From NCBI RefSeq assembly GCF_008727775.1, contig NZ_CP044232.1, forward strand, positions 248,001-312,000: 64,000 nt of DNA, given 5' to 3'. Below, piece after piece: positions 8,362 to 19,887 of this stretch. Numbering within the stretch: position 1 is the first letter of the stretch; the number at the start of each line of letters is the position of its first letter. Source of the stretch: Microbacterium lushaniae. Its GTDB lineage: Bacteria; Actinomycetota; Actinomycetes; Actinomycetales; Microbacteriaceae. Made by a program: the position numbers and the translations under genes. The notes under the pieces were generated by a model. It was not told the origin of the DNA and ran no database searches. It saw only the letters and a list, made by a program, of their open reading frames with translations.

Positions 8362-9777
8362 GTGACGCTCGACCGCCTGGACGACGAGGAGTGCAACTGC
8401 GCCCCTAGCCCTCGTGAACGCCGGATGCTGTGGCCTTCGCTCGATCGGCGGGGCGCCCTCACTCTCGGCGCCCTCGGTGCGGTGTCGCTCGGCGTGCTGG
8501 GCGCGACCGGCGGGCCGCTCCTGGCCCCCGCCTTCGCCGCCGGATACCCCTCATGGGCCGACGTGGAGCGCGCCAAAGCCAACGAGGCATCCAAAGCCGC
8601 CGAGATCACCCGCATCCAAGGAATGATCCAGAGCCTCGCCGCAGAGGTGCAGCGCACCCAGGCCGAGGTCGTCGCGCGCTCCAACGAGTACTACGAGGCG
8701 CAGCAGGCCTACCTGCAGGCGGCGTACGAGGCCGACCAGCTCCAGGCCCAGGCCGACGCGAAGGGGGCAGAGGCGACCGAAGCCGCCAACAAGGCCGGCC
8801 GCGTCGCTGCCCAGCTGTACCGCAGCGGCGGCGACGATACGTCCCTCGACCTGTTCTTCGCCGGATCTGCGACCTCGGCCGAGGACCTGCTCTCGCGCCT
8901 CGGGACGATGGACAAGCTCATCGAGCGCAACCAGTCGGTGTATGCGCAGGCGGTCACCGCGCGCGACAGCGCGCAGAGCCTGAGCGACCAGGCCGAGGTC
9001 ATGCGCGCGGAGCGGGACCGCCTGCAGAAGGTCGCCGAAGAGAAGATGCTCGCCGCCCAGCAGGCAGCCGACGCGGCACAGGCGGCGCTTGCCGAGCAGC
9101 AGGCGAACCAGGTGACGCTCGAGGCGCAGCTCGCCGCACTCAAGGACACGACGGCCAAGACCGTCGCCGACTACCAGGCCGGTGTCGAGGCCGAACGCAA
9201 GGCCCGCGAGGAGCGCGAGCGGAAGGCCAGGGAAGAGGCCGAGCGCCGGGCTCGCGAAGAGCGCGAGCGCCTGGAACGCGAGCAGGCCAACAACGGTGGC
9301 GGCGGCGGCGGGGGTGGCGGCGGCGGTGGCGGCGGCGGCAACGGAGGTTCCGTCGGCGGATCCGGGTGGGCGCGGCCCTCCTCGGCCGGCGTGAGTTCCG
9401 GCTACGGCCCCCGGTCGGGCCAATGTACGCCCAGTTACTGCTCGACCACGTGGCACCTCGGCCTGGACTTCGGGGCCGGATGCTGGGCACCGATCTTCGC
9501 CGCATCCAGCGGCACCGTCACCTACGCCGGGTACAACGGCGGTTACGGCAACTACGTCCGCATCGACCACGGCAACGGCGTCGCGACCGGGTACGGGCAC
9601 ATCTCCAACGGCGGTATCTACGTCTCGCGCGGGCAGTGGGTCAACGCCGGCCAGCAGATCGCCGGAACCGGTGCGACCGGCAACTCCTTCGGCTGCCACC
9701 TGCACTTCGAGGTGTACACCGGCTCCGGCACGGTGAACCCCGCGCCGTTCCTGCGTGACCGCGGCGTCTGGGTCTGA
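8362..9777 (+). CDS. Secreted M23-family cell-wall endopeptidase
   Basis: About 471 residues. The N terminus has a twin-arginine-type signal (L-D-R-R-G-A-L-T-L-G, hydrophobic core, cleavage near A-F-A-A). A long alanine/glutamate-rich coiled coil (about 65-310) and a run of about 15 glycines lead to a C-terminal LytM domain with the zinc ligands H-L-G-L-D and H-L-H-F-E. It should cut peptidoglycan cross-bridges during growth or division, the coiled coil acting as regulator as in RipA/EnvC-like proteins. The GTG at 8362, after AAAGG, is preferred: the 61-codon upstream extension would translate the promoter repeats and bury the signal peptide. Confidence 0.88.
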   Translation: MTLDRLDDEECNCAPSPRERRMLWPSLDRRGALTLGALGAVSLGVLGATGGPLLAPAFAAGYPSWADVERAKANEASKAAEITRIQGMIQSLAAEVQRTQAEVVARSNEYYEAQQAYLQAAYEADQLQAQADAKGAEATEAANKAGRVAAQLYRSGGDDTSLDLFFAGSATSAEDLLSRLGTMDKLIERNQSVYAQAVTARDSAQSLSDQAEVMRAERDRLQKVAEEKMLAAQQAADAAQAALAEQQANQVTLEAQLAALKDTTAKTVADYQAGVEAERKAREERERKAREEAERRAREERERLEREQANNGGGGGGGGGGGGGGGNGGSVGGSGWARPSSAGVSSGYGPRSGQCTPSYCSTTWHLGLDFGAGCWAPIFAASSGTVTYAGYNGGYGNYVRIDHGNGVATGYGHISNGGIYVSRGQWVNAGQQIAGTGATGNSFGCHLHFEVYTGSGTVNPAPFLRDRGVWV

Positions 9778-9794
9778 CACCCCCACGAAACGAA

Positions 9795-9820
9795 GAAGCC
9801 CGGCCGATCGGCCGGGCTTC
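9795..9820. terminator. Bidirectional terminator between M23 peptidase and ppa
   Basis: A perfect 26-base palindrome, arms GAAGCCCGGCCGA and TCGGCCGGGCTTC, sits between two convergent genes. A-rich and pyrimidine-rich flanks on the two sides suit termination in both directions. Confidence 0.8.
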
Positions 9821-9837
9821 CTGCATATCCGTGCGGG

Positions 9838-10371
9838 TCAGAGCGAGTTGGGCGCCTCGCCGGAACCCTGCGTGCGGGTCTCGCCCTCGTGGTGCTCGAA
9901 GCGCTCGAACGCCTCGGTGACCAGACGCTCGGCCTCCGCGGCATCCGCCCAGTCGTCGACCTTGACCCATTTGCCGGGCTCGAGGTCTTTGTAGTGCTCG
10001 AAGAAGTGCGCGATCTCCTTCTGGGTGTACTCCGGGATGTCGCCGACGTCCTGGATGTGCGCCCAGCGCGGGTCTTTGGCGAGCACTGCGACGACCTTGT
10101 CGTCGCCGCCGGCCTCGTCGCTCATCTTCAGCACACCGACCGGACGCACCTTCGCGAGGATGCCGGGGGCGAGGTCGTGGTCCAGGAGCACGAGCACGTC
10201 GAGCGGGTCGCCGTCTTCGCCCAGGGTGTTCTCGAAGAAGCCGTAATTCGTGGGGTAACCCATCGGCGTGTAGAGGATGCGGTCGAGGAACACTCGTCCG
10301 GTGCCATGGTCGACCTCGTACTTGATCTTGCTGTTGCGCGGGATCTCGATGACGGCGTCGTACGCGCCCAT
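9838..10371 (-). CDS. ppa: Inorganic pyrophosphatase
   Basis: A 177-residue soluble family I pyrophosphatase, which hydrolyses pyrophosphate to two phosphates and pulls biosynthetic reactions forward. The N-terminal [12 protein letters not shown] and the metal-site signature D-G-D-P-L-D-V-L-V (about residues 53-61) are intact, and length is typical. The true start is the ATG at 10371; the much longer open frame upstream is a shadow of tilS and the intergenic region. Divergent from tilS, as in mycobacteria, where ppa and tilS are also close. Confidence 0.97.
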   Translation of the reverse strand: MGAYDAVIEIPRNSKIKYEVDHGTGRVFLDRILYTPMGYPTNYGFFENTLGEDGDPLDVLVLLDHDLAPGILAKVRPVGVLKMSDEAGGDDKVVAVLAKDPRWAHIQDVGDIPEYTQKEIAHFFEHYKDLEPGKWVKVDDWADAAEAERLVTEAFERFEHHEGETRTQGSGEAPNSL

Positions 10372-10533
10372 GCGTGTGCTCCTTCGGTCTGGGAATACCG
10401 CGCACCAGCCTACTGCCGGTGCCCGGGCGGCATTCCCGGTGGATGGGCCCACCCGGCCTCCCGGAGCGGCTCGAGCCCGCCCGGGGCCCCGGGCGATCCG
10501 GAACGTCATGCACGGCCCGGGTAGCGTGGGAAC

Positions 10534-11553
10534 GTGGACCGCCGACCCGCTCTCGCCCCCGCCGTCGCGGAGGTGCGCCGTGCCGTGCGCGAGGCGCTGG
10601 AACCGCTCGACGCGGACGGCAGCCCGTCCGTGATCGTCGCGCTCTCGGGCGGAGCGGACTCGCTCGCCCTCGCCGCCGCGACGGCGTTCGAAGCGCCCAA
10701 GCTCGGCTTCCGGCCCCTGGCGATCGTCGTCGACCACCGGCTGCAGCCCGGGTCGGCCGAGGTCTCCGCGTGCGCCGCCGACGCCGCACGGCTGCTGGGG
10801 ATGGACGCGCACGTGGTGGGCGTGACCGTCGACGGCGCCGACGGACCCGAAGCCGCAGCGCGCAGTGCGCGATACCGCGCCCTCACCGAGACCGCGCGCG
10901 CACGACGGGCCGCCGCCGTGCTGATCGGGCACACCCTCGACGATCAGGCCGAGACGGTGCTGCTGGGTCTGGCCCGAGGATCGGGGGCCGCCAGCCTCCA
11001 GGGGATGGCCGCGTCCTCCGAGCTGGACGGCGTCACGCTGCTGCGCCCGCTCCTCGGCGTGCGACGCGAGACCACGCGCGCAGCGTGCGCGGCCGCGGGG
11101 ATCGAGCCGTGGGAAGACCCGCACAATTCCGACCCCCGCTTCGCGCGGGTGCGCGTGCGCGAACGGGTGCTGCCGACCATGGAGGCCGAGCTGGGCCCCG
11201 GCGTGGCCGAGGCGCTCGCCCGCACCGCGGAGCAGCTGCGGGAGGATGCCGCCGCCTTCGCCGACATGATCGACGAGGTGATCGAAGACATCGTCGAGCA
11301 CGCCGAAGCCGGCATCTCCGTCTCCGCGGCCGCGCTCGCCGCCAACCCCGCGGCGCTGCGGCACCGCATCATCCGTCACGTGGTCATGAGTGAATTCGGG
11401 CAGAGCCTCACCCGCACGCAGACCCTGGCGGTCGCCCGCCTCGCGACCGGGTGGACCGGGCAGGGGCCGATCCACCTGCCCGGATGCTCCGCCCGCCGCA
11501 ACGGCGGCCGCATCGAGTTCACCGCCGCAGGCACTGCCGGCGCCGACGCTTAG
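10534..11553 (+). CDS. tilS: tRNA(Ile)-lysidine synthase
   Basis: A 339-residue enzyme that converts C34 of the CAU-anticodon tRNA-Ile to lysidine with ATP and lysine. The PP-loop [11 protein letters not shown] (about residues 36-46) is intact, followed by V-V-D-H-R-L-Q-P-G and [10 protein letters not shown]. The GTG start lies six bases after a TAGCGT -10-like box (10522-10527), so the message is probably leaderless. hpt follows after nine bases. Confidence 0.95.
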   Translation: MDRRPALAPAVAEVRRAVREALEPLDADGSPSVIVALSGGADSLALAAATAFEAPKLGFRPLAIVVDHRLQPGSAEVSACAADAARLLGMDAHVVGVTVDGADGPEAAARSARYRALTETARARRAAAVLIGHTLDDQAETVLLGLARGSGAASLQGMAASSELDGVTLLRPLLGVRRETTRAACAAAGIEPWEDPHNSDPRFARVRVRERVLPTMEAELGPGVAEALARTAEQLREDAAAFADMIDEVIEDIVEHAEAGISVSAAALAANPAALRHRIIRHVVMSEFGQSLTRTQTLAVARLATGWTGQGPIHLPGCSARRNGGRIEFTAAGTAGADA

Positions 11554-11562
11554 GATCGGAAC

Positions 11563-12114
<552 letters not shown>

Positions 12115-12244
12115 CACCCGCCCGCCGCTCGCGGCGTACGCCGTGGGCGAATGCACAGGCCGGGCATAGTCGGCCCGCGATACCCTGAGTGCACCGCCGC
12201 ATCGGCGGATCCCCAGATGGAAGGGTCATGGGCCCCGCCCAACC

Positions 12245-14248
<2,004 letters not shown>

Positions 14249-14255
14249 GCCGCTC

Positions 14256-14846
14256 GTGGCCGTCGACCGCGCACGCGTCGCCGCGCTCGTGCGCGACCTG
14301 CTCGCCGCGATCGGGGAGGACCCCGATCGCCCCGGGCTGCGTCAGACGCCGCAGCGCGTCGCCGAGGCGTACGGGGAGTTCTTCTCCGGCATCGGCGAGG
14401 ATGCCGCGGCCCCGCTCGCGCACACCATCTCGGTCGCCCAGGGGCCGGCGCCCGAGACCCTTCCCTCCGGCGCAGTGCTGCTGCGGGACGTGGCCTTCCG
14501 TTCGATGTGCGAGCACCACCTGCTGCCCTTCCGTGGACGGGCGCACCTCGCCTATCTGCCGGGCGAGCAGGTCGTGGGCCTGAGCGCATTGCCCAAGGTC
14601 GTCGACATCCTCGCCTCCCGTCCGCAGGTGCAGGAGCGGCTGGGCGAGCAGATCGCCGACACGATCGCGGCGTCGCTGGATGCCCGCGGCGTGCTCGTGG
14701 TGCTGGACGCCGTGCACGAATGCGTCACGATGCGCGGCGCCCGCCAGCCCGACGCATCCACCGTCACGGTCGCTGCTCGCGGAGAGCTGCTCGACCCTGT
14801 CGCGCGCGCCGAGCTCATCGCCCTGATCGGCGTCGCGCGCGCATGA
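14256..14846 (+). CDS. folE: GTP cyclohydrolase I
   Basis: A 196-residue enzyme making dihydroneopterin triphosphate from GTP, first step of folate synthesis. Zinc-site residues appear in M-C-E-H-H-L-L-P-F and in H-E-C-V-T-M-R-G; Q-V-Q-E-R-L and the GTP-binding region are intact. The GTG at 14256 is chosen because it gives the normal FolE N terminus (A-V-D-R-A-R-V-A-A-L-V-R); the longer frame reads through the end of ftsH. The stop overlaps the folP ATG (ATGA), indicating coupled translation. Confidence 0.96.
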   Translation: MAVDRARVAALVRDLLAAIGEDPDRPGLRQTPQRVAEAYGEFFSGIGEDAAAPLAHTISVAQGPAPETLPSGAVLLRDVAFRSMCEHHLLPFRGRAHLAYLPGEQVVGLSALPKVVDILASRPQVQERLGEQIADTIAASLDARGVLVVLDAVHECVTMRGARQPDASTVTVAARGELLDPVARAELIALIGVARA

Positions 14847-15643
14847 CCGTCGTGATGGGCATCGTCAACGTCACGCCCGACTCCTTCAGCGACGGCGGCC
14901 GCTACGTCGACCCGGGCGCCGCGATCGCCCACGGTGTGCGGCTCCGCGACCTCGGCGCCGCGATGATCGACGTGGGCGGAGAATCGACCCGGCCCGGGGC
15001 CACCCGGGTGGCGGAGGGCGTGGAGCAGGAGCGGGTGCTGCCGGTGGTCTCGGCCCTGGCTTCGGCCGGCATCGCGGTGAGCATCGACACGATGAACGCC
15101 GCGACGGCGGTGGCCGCGGTGGCCGCGGGCGCACGGATCGTCAACGACGTGTCGGGGGGACTGTCCGACCCCGAGATGCTGGCCGCCGTCGCCGCCACCG
15201 ACGCCGACGTCGTGCTGGGCCACTGGCGCGGGCCGTCGGAGGACATGTACGCCGCCGCGTCGTACCGCGATGTCGTGCGGGAGGTCACCACGGAACTGCT
15301 CGCCCGGGTCGAAGCCGCCGCCGCGGCGGGGATCGCGCCATCCCGCGTCATCCTGGATCCCGGGATCGGCTTCGGCAAGCGGGGTGCCCAGAACTGGGAC
15401 GTGCTGCGGGCCCTGCCACAGCTGACGGCGCTCGGGCCGCGCGTGCTCGTGGGCACCAGCCGCAAGCGATTCCTCGCCGACGCGCTCGGCGACGACGCGT
15501 CGACCGAGCGCAAGGATCTGGCGACCGCCGTGACGAGCGTCCTCGCCTCCCGTGCGGGAGCGTGGGGGGTGCGCGTGCACGATGTGGCGGCCACGTGCGA
15601 TGCTCTGCAGGTCGTGGAGCGGTGGGATGGGATCGGGGCATGA
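14843..15643 (+). CDS. folP: Dihydropteroate synthase
   Basis: A 266-residue TIM-barrel enzyme joining p-aminobenzoate to dihydropterin pyrophosphate; the sulfonamide target. Signature segments are intact: M-G-I-V-N-V-T-P-D-S-F-S-D-G-G at the N terminus, D-V-G-G-E-S-T-R-P-G-A, D-P-G-I-G-F-G-K and G-T-S-R-K-R-F. The ATG overlaps the folE stop; a longer open frame upstream is a folE shadow. The stop overlaps folB, placing it in the middle of the coupled folate operon. Confidence 0.97.
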   Translation: MTVVMGIVNVTPDSFSDGGRYVDPGAAIAHGVRLRDLGAAMIDVGGESTRPGATRVAEGVEQERVLPVVSALASAGIAVSIDTMNAATAVAAVAAGARIVNDVSGGLSDPEMLAAVAATDADVVLGHWRGPSEDMYAAASYRDVVREVTTELLARVEAAAAAGIAPSRVILDPGIGFGKRGAQNWDVLRALPQLTALGPRVLVGTSRKRFLADALGDDASTERKDLATAVTSVLASRAGAWGVRVHDVAATCDALQVVERWDGIGA

Positions 15644-16053
15644 GCAGAGACGACGTCGTGGATGAGATCACCCTCACCGGGGTGCGGGCCTTCGGATACC
15701 ACGGGGTCTACCCCGACGAACGTCGCGACGGCCAGGAGTTCGTCGTCGACCTGACGCTCCACGTGCCGACCGGACCCGCGGCCGCTTCGGACGATGTCGC
15801 CGACACCGTGCATTACGGCGAGCTGGCCGAGAAGGTCGCCGCCGTCGTGACGGGCGAGCCGGTCAACCTGCTCGAGCGCCTCGCCCAGCGCATCGCCGAC
15901 GTCGTCCTCGCCGACGATCGCGTGCAGCTGGTGGAAGTCACCGTCCACAAGCCCTCCGCGCCCATCCCCGTGCCCTTCGGCGACGTCGCGGTGACGGTGC
16001 GCCGATCGCGCCCGATCTCGCGGCCGGCCGGCTTCGCCTCGGAGCCCCGGTGA
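15640..16053 (+). CDS. folB: Dihydroneopterin aldolase
   Basis: A 137-residue enzyme cleaving dihydroneopterin to 6-hydroxymethyl-dihydropterin and glycolaldehyde. G-Y-H-G-V-Y-P-D-E-R-R-D-G-Q-E-F near the start and N-L-L-E-R-L-A-Q-R-I and H-K-P-S-A-P-I-P later are the family's conserved parts (Tyr, Glu and catalytic Lys). ATG start overlaps the folP stop; the stop overlaps the folK GTG. Confidence 0.95.
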   Translation: MSRDDVVDEITLTGVRAFGYHGVYPDERRDGQEFVVDLTLHVPTGPAAASDDVADTVHYGELAEKVAAVVTGEPVNLLERLAQRIADVVLADDRVQLVEVTVHKPSAPIPVPFGDVAVTVRRSRPISRPAGFASEPR

Positions 16054-16577
16054 CCGCGGCGGATCCCGGCGACGCAGGTGTGCGCCGCGCGGCGCCGCTG
16101 GGCACCGAGGCCGTCATCGCGCTGGGCGCGAACCTCGGCGACCGCGCCGAGACGCTCACCGCCGCCCTCACCGCCATCGGCGAGCTGCCCCTGACCACCG
16201 ACCTGCGCGCATCGCGCGCGTTCGAGACCGTCGCCGTCACCGTGGCCGGTGAGAACGAGGACGCCCCGCGGTACCTCAACGCGGTCGCGCTCATCCGCAC
16301 GCGCCTGGCTCCCTCGCTGCTGCTGCAGGCGCTGCACGGCGTCGAGTCGGCGCACGGCCGCGTACGTCGCGAACGGTGGGGCGACCGGACGCTGGATCTG
16401 GATCTCATCTCCTACGGGCAGCTCACCTCGACCGATCCCGCCCTGACCCTGCCGCATCCGCGCGCCGCCGAGCGCGAATTCGTCCTGACGCCGTGGCTCG
16501 ACGTCGACCCCGACGCGCAGCTGCCCGGCGTGGGAGCGGTGCGTGACGCGCGCGAGCGCCTGCAGGACCGATCGTGA
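16050..16577 (+). CDS. folK: 2-amino-4-hydroxy-6-hydroxymethyldihydropteridine pyrophosphokinase
   Basis: A 175-residue kinase transferring pyrophosphate from ATP to hydroxymethyl-dihydropterin, giving the FolP substrate. Conserved A-L-G-A-N-L-G-D-R, the signature R-W-G-D-R-T-L-D-L-D-L-I with its metal-binding aspartates, and L-P-H-P-R are present. GTG start overlaps the folB stop by four bases, and the stop overlaps the DUF3180 GTG. Confidence 0.95.
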   Translation: MTAADPGDAGVRRAAPLGTEAVIALGANLGDRAETLTAALTAIGELPLTTDLRASRAFETVAVTVAGENEDAPRYLNAVALIRTRLAPSLLLQALHGVESAHGRVRRERWGDRTLDLDLISYGQLTSTDPALTLPHPRAAEREFVLTPWLDVDPDAQLPGVGAVRDARERLQDRS

Positions 16578-17062
16578 AGCGCACCGGCGCCGGCTCCCTC
16601 ACACTCGCGGCAGTGCTGGGAGCGGGTGCGGGCTTCCTCATCGACATGGCCTTCAGCGCCGCCGGGCGCCCGACCTTCACCCCGGCGGTGAGCCTGCCCA
16701 TCCTCCTGCTGCTCCTCGGGGCCATCGTCGTCGTCCTGGCCATCCCGGTCTACCGTGCCAGCCGCGGACGCACGGCAGCGGCCATCGATCCGTTCCGGTC
16801 GCTGCGCATCGCGATGCTCGCCAAGGCCTCCAGCATCGTGGGCGCGGCCCTGGGTGGCCTGGGGGTCGGACTCCTCGCCTTCCTGCTCACGCGGCCCGTC
16901 GTCCCGTCGCTAGGCTCGATGGGCACGGTCATAGCGACGGCGGTCTGCGGCGGGCTCCTGATCGCCGCAGGACTCGTCGCGGAACAGCTGTGCACGATCC
17001 GGAAGGACGACGATGACGATCAACCCGGGAACCCCTCCGGAGTCGATGCCTCCGACCGCTGA
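16574..17062 (+). CDS. DUF3180 membrane protein
   Basis: A 162-residue membrane protein with about four predicted membrane segments (near residues 8-28, 37-57, 82-102 and 115-138) and an acidic Asp-rich tail. The same small protein follows folK in many actinobacteria (Rv3605c position in M. tuberculosis), which supports DUF3180. Function unknown. GTG start overlaps folK; the next gene starts inside its last 50 bases. Confidence 0.85.
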   Translation: MKRTGAGSLTLAAVLGAGAGFLIDMAFSAAGRPTFTPAVSLPILLLLLGAIVVVLAIPVYRASRGRTAAAIDPFRSLRIAMLAKASSIVGAALGGLGVGLLAFLLTRPVVPSLGSMGTVIATAVCGGLLIAAGLVAEQLCTIRKDDDDDQPGNPSGVDASDR

Positions 17063-17606
17063 CCACCGCGGCGACGACGTGCTCGACCGGGCGACGTTCG
17101 ACGCCATCCGGGAGCCGCGCGGCGCAGGCCGGCTTCCACTCGGAGACGGCCAGTGGCACCAGCTGGCCCGGGCGTACGTGTGGGTCCAGATGATCTCTAC
17201 CGCCACCATGCTGGTCGTGGTGCTGGCGGTCGCACTGGTGATGCAGCTGTGGCTGCAGCAGACGTGGGTGTGGGCGCCCGCCGGCGTGGTCGGTGTCATC
17301 CTGCTGTGGGCGCTGGCGATCACGCCGCGTCAGGCGCGCTCGTACGGCTACCAGCTGCGCCAGGACGACCTGGTCTTCCGCCGCGGCATCCTCTGGCAGC
17401 GGATGGTCGCCGTCCCCTACGGACGGATGCAGCTGATCGACATCACGCACGGCCCCCTCGACCGCGGTTTCGGGATCGCCCAGCTGAAGCTCGTGACCGC
17501 TGCTGCCACCACCGCCGTCACGATCCCCGGCCTGACCCAGGACGCGGCGGAGAGGCTGCGCGACACGCTCGTGGACGTCGCCGAGACCCGCCGGACCGGC
17601 CTGTGA
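17013..17606 (+). CDS. PH-domain (DUF304/YdbS-like) membrane protein
   Basis: A 197-residue protein with two adjacent membrane segments (about residues 60-80 and 85-103) followed by one bacterial PH domain (Y-Q-L-R-Q-D-D-L-V-F-R-R-G-I-L-W, then V-P-Y-G-R-M-Q-L-I-D-I). The ATG at 17013 follows GGAAGGA inside the DUF3180 gene, so a 50-base overlap is accepted. Paired with the larger PH-domain protein next to it, as in the YdbS-YdbT pair of Bacillus; their role is not settled. Confidence 0.85.
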   Translation: MTINPGTPPESMPPTADHRGDDVLDRATFDAIREPRGAGRLPLGDGQWHQLARAYVWVQMISTATMLVVVLAVALVMQLWLQQTWVWAPAGVVGVILLWALAITPRQARSYGYQLRQDDLVFRRGILWQRMVAVPYGRMQLIDITHGPLDRGFGIAQLKLVTAAATTAVTIPGLTQDAAERLRDTLVDVAETRRTGL

Positions 17607-19165
17607 GCGATCCGACCGCACCTGCTCCTCCCGCCCGGGAGGTGCGCTCGCCCCTGAGCGACGGCGAGTGGCACCGCATGCACCCGCTCACGCCGCTGCT
17701 GCGCGGGGGGCTGTCCCTCCTCGTCGTCATCGGCATCATCGTGGCGAATCTCCGCGAGCGTCTCGTGGCGCTGTTCATCCCCGAGTTCTCCGAAGAGGGC
17801 GAGGTGCCCGGCGACCCGGTCGACTACGTGCTCTCCAACAATCTGGTGCTCATCGCCGGACTCGTGGTCCTGGGCGGCCTCGTGGTGCTGACCGTCATCT
17901 TCTGGGTGTCGTGGCGGTTCCACACCTTCCGCATCACCGGCGACGACGTCGAGGTGCGCACGGGCGTGTTCTTCCGGACGCACCGCCGCGCGCCGCTGGA
18001 CCGGGTCCAGGGCGTGAACCTCACGCGTCCGCTCGTGGCCCGGCTGTTCGGGATGGCCAAGCTCGAAGTCATCGGGGCGGGCCTGGATTCCAACGTCAAG
18101 CTCGAGTACCTCTCCACCTCCAACTCCGAGACGATCCGGGCCGACATCCTGCGCCTGGCCTCGGGGCGCCAGCTGAGCGAAGCCGCCGTCACCGGCGACG
18201 CGGTGGACGCGGGATCACGTGTGCACCAGGCGGCCAACCTCGTCAGCGCCGGGATCACCGGCATCATCGAGGGCGAAGACATCGAGGCGGCCGAGGTCGA
18301 ATCCGTCGTCCACATCCCCGCCGGCCGGCTCGCTGCATCCCGGGTGCTCAGCACGTCGACGCTCGGACTGCTGGCCTTCCTCGCCGTCGTGATCGTCGGT
18401 GCCGTGATCGGCGAGCCCTGGGTCCTGTTCGCCTTCGTGCCGGCGCTCCTGGGGTTCGGTGCGTACTGGGTGCGCTCCTTCGTGCGCTCGCTGCGCTATT
18501 CGATCGCCCCCACCTCCGGTGGTGTGCGCATCACCTTCGGGCTGTTCACAACCGTGAGCGAGATCCTGCCGCCGGGCCGGGTGCATGCGGTGGAGGTGCG
18601 GCAGTCGCTGATGTGGCGCCCCTTCGGATGGTGGTCGATCGCCGTGAACCGCATCTCGGGGCGGGCGATGACCGACGCCGGAACCGACCAGCTCACGAGC
18701 GTGCTGCCGGTGGGAACGCGCGCCGACGTCGAGAAGGTCGTCCGCCTCCTGCTGCCGGCGCTCCCTGAAGACCAGCTGGCGCTCGTGTTCGAACAGGGCA
18801 TCCTCGGCCCCGCGCCAGGGGACCCGTACGCCACCACGCCCCGTCGGGCGCGTGTGTTCCGTCCGCTGTCGTGGCGTCGCAACGGCTTCTTCCTCACCCC
18901 GGATGCGCTGTTCCTGCGTCGTGGGTTCATCTGGCGCGCGCTCGGGGTCTTCCCGCTGGCCCGGATGCAGAGCATCCGCATCAGCCAGGGCCCGATCGAT
19001 CGCGCGCTGCGAGTGGCGAACCTCACCGCCAACGTGGTCAGCGGCACCGTCACGACGACGGTCGGGGTGGTCGATCGCGATGACGCCTTGCGTGCGTTCG
19101 AAGACGCGGCCCACGGCATCGTCGCCGCCTCGGCGGACGACCGCAGCCACCGGTGGGCGCGGTGA
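17603..19165 (+). CDS. PH-domain (DUF304/YdbT-like) membrane protein
   Basis: About 520 residues with repeated pairs of membrane segments and three bPH2-type domains (one after each hydrophobic pair; e.g. F-R-I-T-G-D-D-V-E-V-R-T-G-V-F-F, Y-S-I-A-P-T-S-G-G-V-R-I-T-F-G and F-L-T-P-D-A-L-F-L-R-R-G-F). The GTG at 17603 overlaps the previous stop (GTGA) and gives a clean start; the frame open further upstream is a shadow of the neighbour. Membrane partner of the smaller PH-domain protein. Confidence 0.85.
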   Translation: MSDPTAPAPPAREVRSPLSDGEWHRMHPLTPLLRGGLSLLVVIGIIVANLRERLVALFIPEFSEEGEVPGDPVDYVLSNNLVLIAGLVVLGGLVVLTVIFWVSWRFHTFRITGDDVEVRTGVFFRTHRRAPLDRVQGVNLTRPLVARLFGMAKLEVIGAGLDSNVKLEYLSTSNSETIRADILRLASGRQLSEAAVTGDAVDAGSRVHQAANLVSAGITGIIEGEDIEAAEVESVVHIPAGRLAASRVLSTSTLGLLAFLAVVIVGAVIGEPWVLFAFVPALLGFGAYWVRSFVRSLRYSIAPTSGGVRITFGLFTTVSEILPPGRVHAVEVRQSLMWRPFGWWSIAVNRISGRAMTDAGTDQLTSVLPVGTRADVEKVVRLLLPALPEDQLALVFEQGILGPAPGDPYATTPRRARVFRPLSWRRNGFFLTPDALFLRRGFIWRALGVFPLARMQSIRISQGPIDRALRVANLTANVVSGTVTTTVGVVDRDDALRAFEDAAHGIVAASADDRSHRWAR

Positions 19166-19887
19166 GCGGGACGCGTGACGGCCGGCTCGGCGTCGGGGTG
19201 CTGGGCGCCGGCCGGGTGGGCCCGGTGATCGGGGCGGCGCTGCGCAATGCCGGACATGCCGTGGTGGGCATCACCGCAGGGTCGGATCCCGACCGCGCTG
19301 ACGCAGTGCTGCCGGGAGTGCCCGTCCTCGACGCCGACGAGGTGGTCCGGCGCGCCGAGCTGGTGGTCCTGGCCGTGCCGCACGATCAGCTGCCGGGGCT
19401 GGTCGCGGGACTCGCCGACATCGGGGCGTGGCAGATCGGCCAGCTCGTCCTGCACGTGGACCCCGGTTACGGCGTCGACGTGCTCGCTCCGGCGCTGCGG
19501 TCGGGAGCGATTCCGCTCGCGATCCACCCGGCGATCTCCTTCACCGGCACATCCATCGATCTGCGCCAGCTCAGCGAGAGCTACGCGGCCGTGACCGCCC
19601 CCGGTCCGGTCCTGCCCATCGCGCAGGCGCTCGCCGTCGAACTGGGCTGCGAGCCCGTCGTGATCGCCGAAGCCGACCGACCCGCGTACGCGGAGGCAAT
19701 CGCCACGGCGACGGAGTTCTCCCGGTCGGTCGTGCGCCAAGCGTCCGGCCTCCTGGCCGGCGTCGGCATCGACAATCCCGGCGGATACCTCTCCGCGCTC
19801 GTGCGCTCGACGGTGGACCAGGCGCTGGCCGAGGGGGCGCCGTCCGGTACGGACACCCTCCCGCCCGAGGCTACGCTCGACGGATGA
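19162..19887 (+). CDS. DUF2520 / Rossmann-like protein upstream of panC
   Basis: About 241 residues with an N-terminal NAD(P)-type motif G-V-L-G-A-G-R-V-G-P-V-I-G and a C-terminal DUF2520-like helical half (I-H-P-A-I-S-F-T-G). The counterpart in M. tuberculosis (Rv3603c) is also directly upstream of panC. The GTG at 19162 overlaps the previous stop; another GTG nine bases earlier is possible. Stop overlaps the panC ATG, so the two are translated together; a dehydrogenase role in pantothenate supply is plausible but unproven. Confidence 0.8.
   Translation: MSGTRDGRLGVGVLGAGRVGPVIGAALRNAGHAVVGITAGSDPDRADAVLPGVPVLDADEVVRRAELVVLAVPHDQLPGLVAGLADIGAWQIGQLVLHVDPGYGVDVLAPALRSGAIPLAIHPAISFTGTSIDLRQLSESYAAVTAPGPVLPIAQALAVELGCEPVVIAEADRPAYAEAIATATEFSRSVVRQASGLLAGVGIDNPGGYLSALVRSTVDQALAEGAPSGTDTLPPEATLDG

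Noticed and set aside
9290..9360. GGC/GGT-rich repeat in the M23 gene as a separate repeat element
   Set aside because: It stays in frame and encodes the glycine linker between coiled coil and peptidase domain.
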